Below are positions 1 through 9,019 of a stretch of 64,000 nucleotides of DNA, in pieces. The stretch is from positions 56,890 through 120,889 of the forward strand of contig WHTA01000010.1 of the NCBI GenBank assembly GCA_009379825.1. Direction: 5' to 3'. The notes beneath the pieces were generated by a model that saw nothing but the letters and a program-made list of their open reading frames with translations, was not told the DNA's origin and ran no database searches. Source of the stretch: Streptosporangiales bacterium (GTDB lineage: Bacteria > Actinomycetota > Actinomycetes > Streptosporangiales > WHST01). Each line of letters begins with the position of its first letter. Position 1 is the first letter of the stretch. The position numbers were made by a program, and so were the translations under genes.

Positions 1-100
1 CGCATGCGCGGCAGTGACCACCACGAAGGTCGCTCCCCGGTGACAGTGGCGGGACCGCGTCGGATTCGCACCGACTTCCTCCACTGCCGTCGACGGACCT
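1..100 (-). ncRNA. Cobalamin (B12) riboswitch, 5' part, cut by window edge
   Basis: Read on the minus strand, about 80 down to 30 carries the conserved cobalamin-element core: GGAAGTCGGTGCGAATCC, then GACGCGGTCCCGCCACTGT, then the CACCGGGGAGCGACC segment. A GTCACTG segment follows towards position 10. The remaining part (the B12-box side and the expression platform) and the controlled gene lie to the left of the window. The element sits downstream of the leftward LLM oxidoreductase gene, so read-through from that operon would enter it. The outer boundary near 100 is approximate. Family assignment is confident from the conserved blocks; the regulated gene is unknown. Confidence 0.85.
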
Positions 101-158
101 TGGAAGAACACCACACGCCGACATGCGGCGTCAAGCTGACCGACTCACCTGGCGGCGG

Positions 159-1208
159 CTACTTCACCGCGGGCATCACCTCGTCGTGGACGAGCTGGAG
201 CTGCTCGCTCATCGTGGCCACGCCGGGCAGCTCCATGCCGGAGAACGTCTTCACCAGGGCGACGTCGGTGATCGCGAGGATCATGTGGTTCACCCCGGTG
301 CCGCTGATCTGCGAGTTGATCTTCGCGACGCACTCCTCCGGCGTGCCCGCGATGGACAGCCGGTCGGCGAGGTCGGGCGACGTCAGCTCGTACGCCTGGT
401 CCACCCGGCCGGCGCCCACCGCGGCGATGATGTCGGTCAGCTCCGCCGGGTCGACGTCGTTGCGTTCCAGCTGCTCCTTCGGCATCGCCGAGGCGTACAG
501 GCCGACCATGGCGCGCGCCGCGTTCTTCGCGGCCTCGGAGTCCGGGCCGGTCGCGAAGACGACCCAGGCGCCGAGGTCGAGCGAGTCGGCGTCCTTGCCG
601 GCACGCTCCGCACCGATCCGCACATTCTCCACCATGTAGTCGTACGCGCGCCTGGTGTAGCTAAGCGCGTGGTGCACGCCGTCGGAGAGCTCACCGGCCG
701 CCTGGAACGACTTCGGGCCCCGCATGGCGCCCAGCTTCACCGGCACCCGCTCCTGCACGGGACGGGCGAAGGTGAACAACCCCTGGTACGAGTAGAACTG
801 GCCCTCGCTGGTGATGGCGCCCTCGTCGAGGAGCGTCCGTACGGCGTGGTGCGCCTCCTTCATCCGGGTCAACGGTTTGCTCTTCACCCAGTTGATGCCG
901 TACTGCGCGAGCAGCCCGAAGTTGCCCGAGCCAAGCACGCACTCCGCCCTGCCACCGGTGAGCTCATCGAGCGTCGCCGTCGCCTGCGCGATGAGCGACG
1001 GCTCGCGCAGGGTGACGGCGGACAGGCTCGGCCCGAAGCGGATGTTCGACGTCTTGTCCGCAGCCGCGGCGAAGAGCAGCCACAGATCCTTGTGCCATGT
1101 CTCGTCGGCCGCGTAGCAGCCGTAGTAGCCGAGCCGATCGGCCAGCTTGATCGACTCGATCGTCTCGTCGAGCGGATAGTCAGGCAGCATCACATAGCTG
1201 AACTTCAT
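159..1208 (-). CDS. LLM-class (F420/flavin-dependent) oxidoreductase
   Basis: 349 aa, single-domain TIM-barrel protein of the bacterial luciferase-like family. It starts MKFSYVMLPDYPLDE. Family features are the D-R-L-G-Y early strand, the ATLDELTGGR segment near residue 85, the EAHHAVRTLL helix and a GTPEECVAKI segment near 300. Members reduce or monooxygenate substrates with F420H2 or FMNH2; the substrate cannot be read from sequence. It is the last gene of a leftward operon, 33 bp after the aldehyde dehydrogenase, so a role in the same catabolic route is inferred. Mer-like N5,N10-methylene reductases are the nearest-looking subgroup. Confidence 0.85.
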   Translation of the reverse strand: MKFSYVMLPDYPLDETIESIKLADRLGYYGCYAADETWHKDLWLLFAAAADKTSNIRFGPSLSAVTLREPSLIAQATATLDELTGGRAECVLGSGNFGLLAQYGINWVKSKPLTRMKEAHHAVRTLLDEGAITSEGQFYSYQGLFTFARPVQERVPVKLGAMRGPKSFQAAGELSDGVHHALSYTRRAYDYMVENVRIGAERAGKDADSLDLGAWVVFATGPDSEAAKNAARAMVGLYASAMPKEQLERNDVDPAELTDIIAAVGAGRVDQAYELTSPDLADRLSIAGTPEECVAKINSQISGTGVNHMILAITDVALVKTFSGMELPGVATMSEQLQLVHDEVMPAVK

Positions 1209-1241
1209 CTCTTCACCTCGGCGCGTTCGGTGTGGGTATCG

Positions 1242-2666
1242 TTACTCCAAACTGGACATCACGTGCTTCACCCTCGTGTAGTCCTCCAAGCCGTACATCG
1301 ACAGGTCCTTGCCATAACCGGAGTGCTTGAAGCCGCCGTGCGGCATCTCCGCGACGAGCGGGATGTGCGTGTTGATCCAGACGCAGCCGAAGTCGAGCCG
1401 CTTGGCCATCCGCATCGCCTTACCGTGGTCCTTCGTCCAGACGCTCGACGCGAGGCCGTACTCCACGCCGTTGGCCCAGCGCAGTGCCTCGTCCTCGTCG
1501 CTGAACTTCTGCACGCTGACGACCGGACCGAAGATCTCGTTCTGCACGGCCTCGTCGTCCTGCTGCAGGTTGGCGACCACCGTGGGGGCGTAGAAGTACC
1601 CCTTGTCACCGACCTGGGAGCCGCCGGTCCGCAGGTCCGCGTGGTCGGGCAGCCGGTCCACGAAACCACTCACCCTGGCGAGCTGGTCGGCGTTGTTCAG
1701 CGGCCCGTAGTCGGCGCCGTCCACCGCACCCGTCGTGGTGCCGGCCGCCTGCTCCTGCAGTGCCGCGACGAAGTCGTCGTGCACCCGCGGACCGGCAAGC
1801 ACCCGGCTGGCCGCCGTGCAGTCCTGCCCGGCGTTGAAGTAGGCGGCCGCGGCGATTCCCTCCGCCGCCGCGGCCACGTCTGCGTCGTCGAAGACGATCA
1901 CCGGTGCCTTGCCGCCCAGCTCGAGGTGTACGCGCTTGAGGTCATTGGCCGCGGCGAGCGCGACCTCCTTGCCGGCGCGCACGCTGCCGGTGATCGACAC
2001 CATCGCGGGGATCTTGTTGGACACCAGCTCGGCGCCAGTCGCGCGGTCACCGCAGACCACGTTGAACACACCCTCGGGCAGGAACTCCGCGGCCACCTCG
2101 GCGAGCCACGCCGTGCTGACCGGCGTGGTGTCGGACGGCTTGAGCACCACCGTGTTGCCTGCGGCGAGCGCGGGCGCGAACTTCCACAGCGCCATCAGGG
2201 CCGGGTAGTTCCACGGCGTCACCTGAGCGCACACGCCGACGGGCTCCCTGCGTATCCACGACGTCAGGCCACTCATGTACTCCGCCGACGCGCGTCCCTC
2301 GAGCACCCGGGCCGCGCCGGCGAAGAAGCGCAGCTGGTCGAGGAACATCGGCAGTTCTTCCTGCCTGGTGAGCTCCAGCGGCTTGCCCGTGTTCTCGCAC
2401 TCGAGCGCGAGGAACTCGTCCTGGCGCGACTCGACCGCGTCGGCGAGCCTGGAGAGCGCCAGCTGACGCTCGGCTGGTGTGCTGTCGCGCCACTTCTCGA
2501 ACGCGCGCTCCGCGACGCTGAGCGCGTGTTGCACGTCGTCGGCACCGGACACGGGCGCGGTCCCGTAGGCCGAGCCGGTCACGGGGTCGATCAGCGGCGC
2601 GGTCTGCCCGCTGCCCGCGTCCTCCTGCTTGCCGCCGACGAAGTTCCGTACGGTTCGCTGCGTCAT
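1242..2666 (-). CDS. Aldehyde dehydrogenase, gamma-aminobutyraldehyde/betaine-aldehyde type
   Basis: 474 aa, full-length NAD(P)-dependent aldehyde dehydrogenase. Visible motifs are the PWNYP cofactor-site segment, the general-base Glu in LELGGKAP (about residue 248) and the catalytic Cys in NAGQDCTAAS (about 283). The overall pattern (GQDCTAASRVL, C-terminal SGYGKDLSMYGLEDY) resembles actinobacterial gamma-aminobutyraldehyde dehydrogenases, which convert 4-aminobutanal to GABA in putrescine degradation. Its ATG overlaps the restored stop of the upstream permease as ATGA, so the two are likely translationally coupled. Exact substrate is inferred; a broader aminoaldehyde range is possible. Confidence 0.88.
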   Translation of the reverse strand: MTQRTVRNFVGGKQEDAGSGQTAPLIDPVTGSAYGTAPVSGADDVQHALSVAERAFEKWRDSTPAERQLALSRLADAVESRQDEFLALECENTGKPLELTRQEELPMFLDQLRFFAGAARVLEGRASAEYMSGLTSWIRREPVGVCAQVTPWNYPALMALWKFAPALAAGNTVVLKPSDTTPVSTAWLAEVAAEFLPEGVFNVVCGDRATGAELVSNKIPAMVSITGSVRAGKEVALAAANDLKRVHLELGGKAPVIVFDDADVAAAAEGIAAAAYFNAGQDCTAASRVLAGPRVHDDFVAALQEQAAGTTTGAVDGADYGPLNNADQLARVSGFVDRLPDHADLRTGGSQVGDKGYFYAPTVVANLQQDDEAVQNEIFGPVVSVQKFSDEDEALRWANGVEYGLASSVWTKDHGKAMRMAKRLDFGCVWINTHIPLVAEMPHGGFKHSGYGKDLSMYGLEDYTRVKHVMSSLE

Positions 2667-4152
2667 CTCTGCTCCTGTTCCGTACCGGCGACCGCTGTGC
2701 TGTTCTTGTACGGCCGTAGCGCCACGAGTATCACGAGACCGGCCCCACCACCACGACTCCGGAGAGCAGCGTGAGGTAGTTGTCGTACCAGGGGGCGTCG
2801 GGTGTGCGCGGCCACACCATGTTCACGATCGCCGCGACGCCGTACGCGAGCGCAAGCACGTTGACGAGCATGCCCCAGCGCCCGAGGGTGAACTGGCCGG
2901 CCGGCCGCCAGCCGGTCAGCCGGGCACGCAACGCGGCGAGCACCACCATCTGGAAGCCGAGGTAGATGCCGAGCACGGCGAACGACACGATCTTCGTGAT
3001 CGCCTCGGTGGAGAACCTGGACAGCAGCACCACGACCGCCGGCACCACGGCGCCCACGAGCAGCGCGTACGGGGGCACCCCGCGCGAGTGCGAGAACCTG
3101 GCCAGCAGCGCGGCGCCCGGCAGCATCTTGTCCCTGCCGTACGAGTACAGCAGCCGGCTCGCGGCCGCCTGCAGGCTGAGCGCGCAGGAGACGAACGAGA
3201 CCAGCACGATGAACAGCACCACCCGCGCACCCCAGGTGCCGAAGGCCGCACTCAGCACACCGGAGACCGGGTCGGGGTTCGCACCGGAGTAGACGGCCTG
3301 GAAGTCCGGCACCGCGAGGATCAGCGCGAGGCAGACGAACGTCGCGGCGGCGCCACCGACGTAGATGGTCATCCGCATCGCCTTCGGGATCCGCCGGCCG
3401 GGGTTCTTCACCTCCTCGGCGACGTCACCGCACGCCTCGAAGCCATAGTACTGGAAGATGCCGATCAGCCCGGCGGCGAGGAACGCACCGAGGTACGAGC
3501 CCTCGCCTGCGGCGCCGAAGCTGTCGAACAGCGCGCCCAGGTTGTGGTGCCGCTCGGTGATCAACAGCCAGGCGCCGCGGCCAGCGCGCCGATGATCTCC
3601 GTGCTGAACCCGATGATGGCGGCGATGCTGAGCACCTTCGTGCCGCCCAGGTTGATGGCCGTCGCGATAAGGATCATCACGAGCGCGCAGCCGATGGTGG
3701 CGTTGATCGACGCCTCGAAACCGAGTAGTGCGGCCAGGTACGGCCCCGCCCCGTACACCACGCTGGCGATCGTGACGAGCAACGCGATCGCGTAGACCCA
3801 GCCGGTCAACCACGCCCACTTGCGTCCCCACAGCCGCAGCGACCAGGGGTACACCCCGCCGGCGACGGGGAACTGCGAAACCACCTCGCCGAAGACGAGA
3901 GCGACCAGCAGCTGCCCCACGCCGACGATCAGCAGGCTCCAGATCATCGGCGGGCCCGCCGACCGCGAGCGACGTCGCGAACAGCGTGTACACGCCGACG
4001 ACCGGCGACAGGTAGGTGAACCCGAGCGAGAAGTTCGCCCACGGGCTCATCTCCCTGCGGAACTCCGAGGTGTACCCGAGCGCGGCCAGCTGCGCGGCAT
4101 CGCTGTCGGCAGACTGGGCTGACTGCTGCGGCGTGACAGGGTTCACCGGCAC
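2663..4152 (-). CDS. APC-family amino acid/amine permease (three single-base frameshifts)
   Basis: Cytoplasmic-membrane permease of the APC superfamily, about 496 aa when restored. It starts at a GTG after a GAGGAGG ribosome site. The N-terminus (SPWANFSLGFTYLSPVVGVY) is in one frame. The segment from MIWSLLIVGVG through the GGVYPWSLRLWG motif to IIGALAA is in a second frame. The rest returns to the first until about 2755, where losing one G truncates the final helix; restored, it ends VILVALRPYKNS and stops at 2663 inside the next gene's ATG. Inferred indels are +1 near 3955, -1 near 3573 and -1 near 2755. The sum agrees with the gene length (1490 = 3n-1), and each reading continues good APC homology, which favours sequence error over decay. 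Likely imports the amine or amino acid degraded by this operon. Confidence 0.8.
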
Positions 4153-4183
4153 GGCCTCCTCGCTTCTCTTCGACCGTCCCGCG

Positions 4184-4462
4184 CTAGCGCGGTTCCTCGC
4201 GCTCGATCTCGTCCAGCAGCTCTTGACCCGAGAGCACCTCGTCTGCCCAGTGCCTGTGCATCCACTCCAGGTGGTCCGTACGGCTCGCGGCGATGCGCAA
4301 CGTGTCCCAGTTGGGGAACAGCTGCTGCGCGACGTTCACCGTCATCAGCTTCGGGTCGACCTCGAAGATGTGCTCGAACCGCTCGATGGCGACGTCGGTG
4401 ATCTGCTTGGCCGGCGGCGGCGTGTGCTGCTCGCCGTACCGGTAACCGCTCGGCTCACTCAT
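4184..4462 (-). CDS. Conserved-looking 92-aa protein of unknown function
   Basis: 92 aa, soluble and acidic, with no signal peptide or membrane segment. It starts MSEPSGYRYGEQHTPPP and continues with a helical body (VAIERFEHIFEVDPKL, WMHRHWADEVLSGQELLDEIE). Its ATG overlaps the 3' end of the FAD oxidase by 8 bp and it ends 31 bp before the permease, so it is clearly an operon member. I do not recognise the family. A small accessory subunit of the oxidase is one possibility, based only on position. Confidence 0.65.
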   Translation of the reverse strand: MSEPSGYRYGEQHTPPPAKQITDVAIERFEHIFEVDPKLMTVNVAQQLFPNWDTLRIAASRTDHLEWMHRHWADEVLSGQELLDEIEREEPR

Positions 4463-5977
4463 CGCCTGACCTCCCCGTCTCGTACGCCCGGTCGAGCAGG
4501 TACTTGCCCGGGTTCATGATGTTGTTCGGGTCGACGGCCTTCTTGACGTCGAGCATCACGTCGAAGCCGCCGCCCAGCTCCACCGGCACCAGGTCGACCT
4601 CGCCGGCACGGCATGCGCCGTGGCAGGCGCTGATCGAACCGCCGTGCCGCACGGTGACCTCCGCGATGTCCTTCTTGGCCTGCACCCAGGCGGCCCACGC
4701 CTCGTCGTCGAGGTTCTGCTCCCAGATCCCGACGTCGATCTCCGTCAGGTAGTCGACGCCGGTGTCCGCGCTGGTGTAGCAGAACATGCCCCAGTCGTCG
4801 AAGATGTCGTACCGCTCGCGCAGCCGCTCGATGATGCCGTGCCACTCCAGCCGCACCTGCGGCAGCTTCGTGTAGTTGATGGCCGCGTCCTCGCAGTGCC
4901 AGCTCATCGGCGCCACCTGCCCGGAGCGGGTGCGGCCGTGCAGCGGCGTCGCGTAGCGGTCGTGCCTGGCCGCCCAGTCACCGTGCGAGATCTCGTCGCC
5001 GAGGTACTTCGCGCCGGCGTCGCGCGCGATGCGCATGAACCGCTTACCGCCCGCACGCACCTCGTCCTCGTTGCCGTACGCGACTGCGCAGACGAGCGCA
5101 CGCACGTCCGCCGGCTGCGGGATGTACGCCTCGTCGTCGCGGCGCAGGTAGTCGACCTTCCACTCGTCGAAAAGCACCGCACCGGCGAACGTCGCGACAC
5201 CTGCGTGCGCCAGCCGCTGCAGGCACGTGTACGCGCTGTCGTAGTCGGGGAACGCCCAGAACGGCGAGAACTCCGCCTCCGGGGCTTGGGGTAGAGCTTC
5301 AGCGTCGCCTCGGTGGCGATACCCAGCGTGCCCTGGTGCCCCATGAAGAGATGCTTCAGCTGGTACCCGGTGGAGCTCTTCGACACCTTCGGCCCGCCGC
5401 CGTCACCGACCCTGATCACCTTGCCTGTCGGCAGCACGAAGTCGAAGTTGAGCACCAGGTCGCGCGAGTGCCCGTACCTGGAGCCGATCAGCGACCACCC
5501 GCTGGTGCCGATCCGGCCGCCGACGAGCGAGCACGGGTACGACGCAGGGTCGTCCGGGTAGATCAACCCGTACTGCGGGCCGATCACCTCGTTCAGCTTC
5601 AGCATGTTGATGCCGGCGCCGACCCGGCAGGTGCGGTTGACCGGGTCGACGTCCTTGATGTCGTTCATCCGCTTGACGTCGATCACCATGCCCTGCCGCT
5701 CAGGCACGGCACCGTCGGTCAGCCCGGTGCCGCCGTCGCGCGGTACGACCGGGATGCGGTGCCGGTTCGCGATCTTGACGGCCTCGGCGACCTCCTTGGT
5801 CGACCCGGGCAGCACCACCAGGTCGGGCACCCGCTCCTTCCACCGGTGCACGGGGAACGGCGCAGGCACCCGCGCACGGTTGAACCGCTCGGTCTTCGAC
5901 GTGAGCACGTGCTCTCCGCCGAGCACGTCGGTGAGCTCACCGATCACCCGGTCGGACAGTTCAGGCGCCATAGTCAT
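4455..5977 (-). CDS. FAD-linked oxidase, GlcD/vanillyl-alcohol-oxidase type (one frameshift)
   Basis: About 507 aa when restored. The N-terminal FAD-binding PCMH domain shows PDLVVLPGSTKEVAEAV, the PRDGGTGLTDGAV flavin loop (about residue 80) and SLVGGRIGTSG. The C-terminal cap domain follows (YLRRDDEAYIPQP, then DPNNIMNPGKY, the typical end motif). A one-base loss near 5283, just after the KLYPKP segment, shifts the frame; the length (1523 = 3n-1) fits a single deletion. The family oxidises 2-hydroxy acids or phenolic alcohols and passes electrons on. The ATG overlaps the upstream Fe-S gene stop as ATGA, the usual GlcD/GlcF-like partnership. Substrate not determinable. Confidence 0.82.
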
Positions 5978-7284
5978 GCGCGACCGCCTCCTCCCTCACC
6001 TACTCGCGAGCCGCCGACCTCGATGCCGAGCGATTCCGCGAGCAGCTCGTGGATGTCGACCACGTCGATCGATTCGGCCTCGCCCGCTTCGGCCAGCGGC
6101 CGCTCCGACCACGGGCAAGCGGAGACCAGCGTGTCCACCTCGAGCTCGGCCGCCTTCGCCAACCGGCTCGCGCTGATCTTCCTGGTGAGGTCCGGCTTCT
6201 CGATCGGCAGACCGGCGCCGCCACCGGAGCAGTACGACCACTGCGTCACGCGGTCGACGTCGTTGAACGTCAGGCCGGGGATGGACCGGAGGATCTGCCT
6301 GGGTTCCTGCCAGACCCCCTTGCGCTTGTTGAGGCGACAGGGGTCGTGGTACGTGATGGTCTTCTCGACCGGCACGCTCGGCGTCAGCGTGCCGTCCTCG
6401 ATCAGCTGCGCGAGCAGCTCGACCACCAGGACGATCTCGATGTCGTAGTCGTCGCCGAAGAACTTCGGATAGTCCTCGGTGAACGTGATGTAGTCGTGCG
6501 GGTCGAGCACGAGCACCCGGCGCACACCGGTGGCGCGCCAGTCGGCCAGGTTGTGCTCGGCGAACCGCTTGGACTGCTCGCGGTAGCCCATCTCCGCCGC
6601 CGGGCCGCCGCAGCACCACTGCTCGCGCATCAGCCCGAACGGATACCCGGCCCGCTGCAGGATCTGCGCCACCGCCCGCGGTACCGAGGTGCGATAGAAC
6701 GCCGCCTCGCAGTCGACGAACAGGATCGTCTCGCCGCCGATCGGGATGTCCAGACCCTCGCTCCAGTCCCGGACGCGCTCCTGACTGACCGGCACCTCGC
6801 CGAGCACCGGTTCGTGGCTGCGCTCGTCGGTGAGCATGTTCCACCGCTGGTAGCCAGGCTGGTGCACGCCGTTGTCCACGGCCAGCGCACGCATCTCCTT
6901 CACCAGCTCGACCGTGCGGGTGCGGAACCGGTAGAAGTCACCGGTGAAGAGCGTGTTCGGGCAACGCAGCTCGCAGGCACCGCACTGGGTGCAGTTCACG
7001 TAGTCGGCGGCGACGTCCTCGACGGTCAGGTCGCCGGCCTCCATCGCCACCACGTTGGCGTGGAACGCCGTCGGCGTCCACGCCTCGTTGCGGGTCACCT
7101 GCATAACCGGGCACACCTCGCGGCAGAACTTGTGCCCGGAAGAGAAGCAGTTGTAGGCGGCGTTGCGCCACTCGCCGATGAACTCCTCCGTCACCGGCGC
7201 GTGCCCGTTCCCCGAGCCGTTCCCCGAGCCCGGCTGCGCCGATACCGCCGCCGGACCGTCGTCTTCGTGTGGTGTCTGGGTCAT
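5974..7284 (-). CDS. (Fe-S)-binding oxidoreductase with CCG domains, GlcF/HdrB-like
   Basis: 436 aa from the ATG at 7284, chosen because a GGAGG site lies about 8 nt upstream; an in-frame ATG at 7353 lacks this. The N-terminal ferredoxin region has an irregular first cluster motif (C-x7-C-x3-CP, CFSSGHKFCREVCP) and a canonical second one (CTQCGACELRCP). Two cysteine-rich CCG-type segments follow: WCCGG near residue 225 is intact; YCSGGGAG near 350 has Ser for the second Cys. Such proteins carry electrons from a flavin oxidase towards quinones. First gene of the leftward operon, coupled by ATGA to the oxidase. The divergent GntR gene is the likely regulator. Confidence 0.82.
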   Translation of the reverse strand: MTQTPHEDDGPAAVSAQPGSGNGSGNGHAPVTEEFIGEWRNAAYNCFSSGHKFCREVCPVMQVTRNEAWTPTAFHANVVAMEAGDLTVEDVAADYVNCTQCGACELRCPNTLFTGDFYRFRTRTVELVKEMRALAVDNGVHQPGYQRWNMLTDERSHEPVLGEVPVSQERVRDWSEGLDIPIGGETILFVDCEAAFYRTSVPRAVAQILQRAGYPFGLMREQWCCGGPAAEMGYREQSKRFAEHNLADWRATGVRRVLVLDPHDYITFTEDYPKFFGDDYDIEIVLVVELLAQLIEDGTLTPSVPVEKTITYHDPCRLNKRKGVWQEPRQILRSIPGLTFNDVDRVTQWSYCSGGGAGLPIEKPDLTRKISASRLAKAAELEVDTLVSACPWSERPLAEAGEAESIDVVDIHELLAESLGIEVGGSRVGEGGGGRA

Positions 7285-7352
7285 CGGCTGCCTCCGTGGC
7301 CTAGGTCGCGCGTGTCGTAGCTGCGGGGGCGGGCCGGTATTGGCGAAAAACA

Positions 7353-7364
7353 TATGACTTCATA
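7353..7364. promoter_or_regulatory. Palindrome in the GntR/operon divergent region (candidate operator)
   Basis: TATGA-CT-TCATA is a perfect inverted repeat with a 2-nt centre. It lies in the AT-rich 190-bp gap between the leftward Fe-S operon (start 7284) and the rightward GntR gene (start 7476). GntR/FCD regulators usually bind short palindromes in such divergent promoters, so this is the best operator candidate here. No binding evidence is available from sequence alone. Confidence 0.45.
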
Positions 7365-7475
7365 GTTCAATTGGCAAGAGTTAAGCTCCGTAGTCGAACG
7401 GACCCGGGATGCACCGAGGCCATAAGCTCGAGCGAACACCGCACGGATGCGGCGGGAGAGCGAAGGTGAGAGAGC

Positions 7476-8219
7476 GTGACGGACGCGTCGGGCGCGGCAC
7501 GGCACATCATCTTTGCGCCACTGACCGATGGCGGCAGAGGCGACGTGGTCGCGCGCAGGATCGGCGAGGCCATCGGCCTCGGCCTGATCACCGACGGCGA
7601 GCAGCTGCCGAAGGAGTCCGATCTGGCCAGCGCCTTCAACGTCTCCACCGTGACGTTGCGCGAGGCACTGTCCGCGCTGCGGCAGCAGGGGCTCGTGGAA
7701 ACCCGCCGCGGCCGCGGCGGCGGCACCTTCGTCCGTGCTCCCGTGGACGCGTCGGTCGCCCGGCTGCGGACGCTGCTGCGCGAGACCGGCGTGCACGAGC
7801 TGCGCGAGATCGGTGACCAGCAGGTCGCGGTAGCGGGCACGGCCGCGCGGCTGGCCGCCGAGCGTGCGTCCAGCGACCACATCGAGCGACTGCACGAGCT
7901 GGTCGACGCGCTCGCCTGCGCCAAGACCGTCGGGGCGAGGCGACGCGCCGACGGACGGTTCCACATAGAGATCGCCGCCGCCGCGCAGTCGACCCGGCTC
8001 ACCCGGCAGGAGATCGACCTGCAGGGCGAGATCGGCGAGCTGCTGTGGATCCCGTTCGGCGAGGCCGTCCACCTGGACGAGGCCGTCGAGCAGCACAAGG
8101 CCATCCTCGCCGCCATCGAGGCAGGTCAAGGCGCCGTAGCCCGCGACCACGCCGAGCAGCACGTCGAGCACGGCATCGCTCGGCTGATCGAGTTCCATCT
8201 ACAGCTTGCCAAGCGATGA
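7476..8219 (+). CDS. GntR-family transcriptional regulator, FadR/FCD type
   Basis: 247 aa from a GTG start. N-terminal winged helix-turn-helix is at about residues 22-85 (GEQLPKESDLASAF, STVTLREALSALRQQG, RGRGGGTFV wing). The C-terminal FCD ligand-binding domain has the D-x3-H metal-ligand helix (RRADGRFHIEIAAA) and a later conserved His (EQHKAILAAIEAG). FCD regulators sense small acids or amines and usually repress adjacent catabolic genes. It is divergent from the six-gene operon and 61 bp upstream of the Cache protein, and is therefore the likely controller of both. Confidence 0.9.
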   Translation: MTDASGAARHIIFAPLTDGGRGDVVARRIGEAIGLGLITDGEQLPKESDLASAFNVSTVTLREALSALRQQGLVETRRGRGGGTFVRAPVDASVARLRTLLRETGVHELREIGDQQVAVAGTAARLAAERASSDHIERLHELVDALACAKTVGARRRADGRFHIEIAAAAQSTRLTRQEIDLQGEIGELLWIPFGEAVHLDEAVEQHKAILAAIEAGQGAVARDHAEQHVEHGIARLIEFHLQLAKR

Positions 8220-8280
8220 CCAGGTGGAGTGTCCTAGTGTCCAGAGGCGGTGGCTGCCGACATCGACGCGCGGAGGACTC

Positions 8281-9015
8281 GTGGCCGAGGCACTAGAGCT
8301 CGCCGAGACGACGGCGTGCAGCTACGCCAACAGCGTGCTCGACGAGGTGTTCGCAGGGATCGAGGTGCTGGCCGACCAGGCGGCCGCGCTGCACGCGCGC
8401 GCCTCGGCGGAGAACCGGAAGCCGACCACGACGGAGCTGGCCACCATCCGCTCCACGGTGCTCGCGCACCTCGGCGGTGAGCACCCGAAGCTGGCCGGCA
8501 CCGGGGTGATCGCCGCGCCGGACTCGCTCGCCGACGAGCCCAGGTGGCTGGAGTGGTGGCGCACGTCCGCCGACTCCGACCAGCCGCAGCAGCTCACCCC
8601 TGACCTCGACCCCAACCACGTGGACGGCTACGTCTACACCGCGGCACCGTGGTTCGAGACACCGCGCGCCACCGGCGGCCGGGTGATCGTCGGCCCGTAC
8701 GTCGACTACGCCGGCACGGACGAGTACATCCTCACCTTCGCCGACCCGGTCCACGTCGGCGACCGGTTCGTCGGCGTGGCAGCGGCGGACATCAGGACCA
8801 CCGACCTGGAGGAGCGGCTGCTGCCGCTGCTGTCGGACGCCGGCAGCCAGCTGCTGCTGGTCAACGCGTACGGCAGGATCATCGCGTCGAACACGCCGGC
8901 GGCCATCGTCGGCTGCCTGGTGAACCAGGAGCAGAGCAGCGGCGAACACGTGCCGATCGGCACCGCGTGGGCCGACAGCTGCACCGGCCTGCCGTGGTCG
9001 CTGATCCGCAAGTAG
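8281..9015 (+). CDS. Soluble Cache-domain sensor protein
   Basis: 244 aa. The GTG at 8281 is chosen because GGAGGA lies just upstream. No signal peptide and no transmembrane segment are visible, unlike most Cache domains, which are extracytoplasmic. Residues about 110-220 show the PAS-like Cache pattern: WLEWW, a GPYVDYAGTDEYILTFADPV strand pair and VAAADIRTTDLEE, ending with SQLLLVNAYGRIIASN. A cytosolic ligand sensor working with the upstream GntR protein is a reasonable inference. No output domain is present. Its 3' end stops 4 bp from the convergent glutamine-synthetase-like gene. Confidence 0.72.
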   Translation: MAEALELAETTACSYANSVLDEVFAGIEVLADQAAALHARASAENRKPTTTELATIRSTVLAHLGGEHPKLAGTGVIAAPDSLADEPRWLEWWRTSADSDQPQQLTPDLDPNHVDGYVYTAAPWFETPRATGGRVIVGPYVDYAGTDEYILTFADPVHVGDRFVGVAAADIRTTDLEERLLPLLSDAGSQLLLVNAYGRIIASNTPAAIVGCLVNQEQSSGEHVPIGTAWADSCTGLPWSLIRK

Positions 9016-9019
9016 CCGC

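Noticed and set aside
123..2774. Very long plus-strand frame (883 codons) opposite the LLM and aldehyde dehydrogenase genes
   Set aside because: It is rich in Arg, Val, His and Leu with no domain and is the antisense shadow of two well-supported genes; such frames are common at this GC content.
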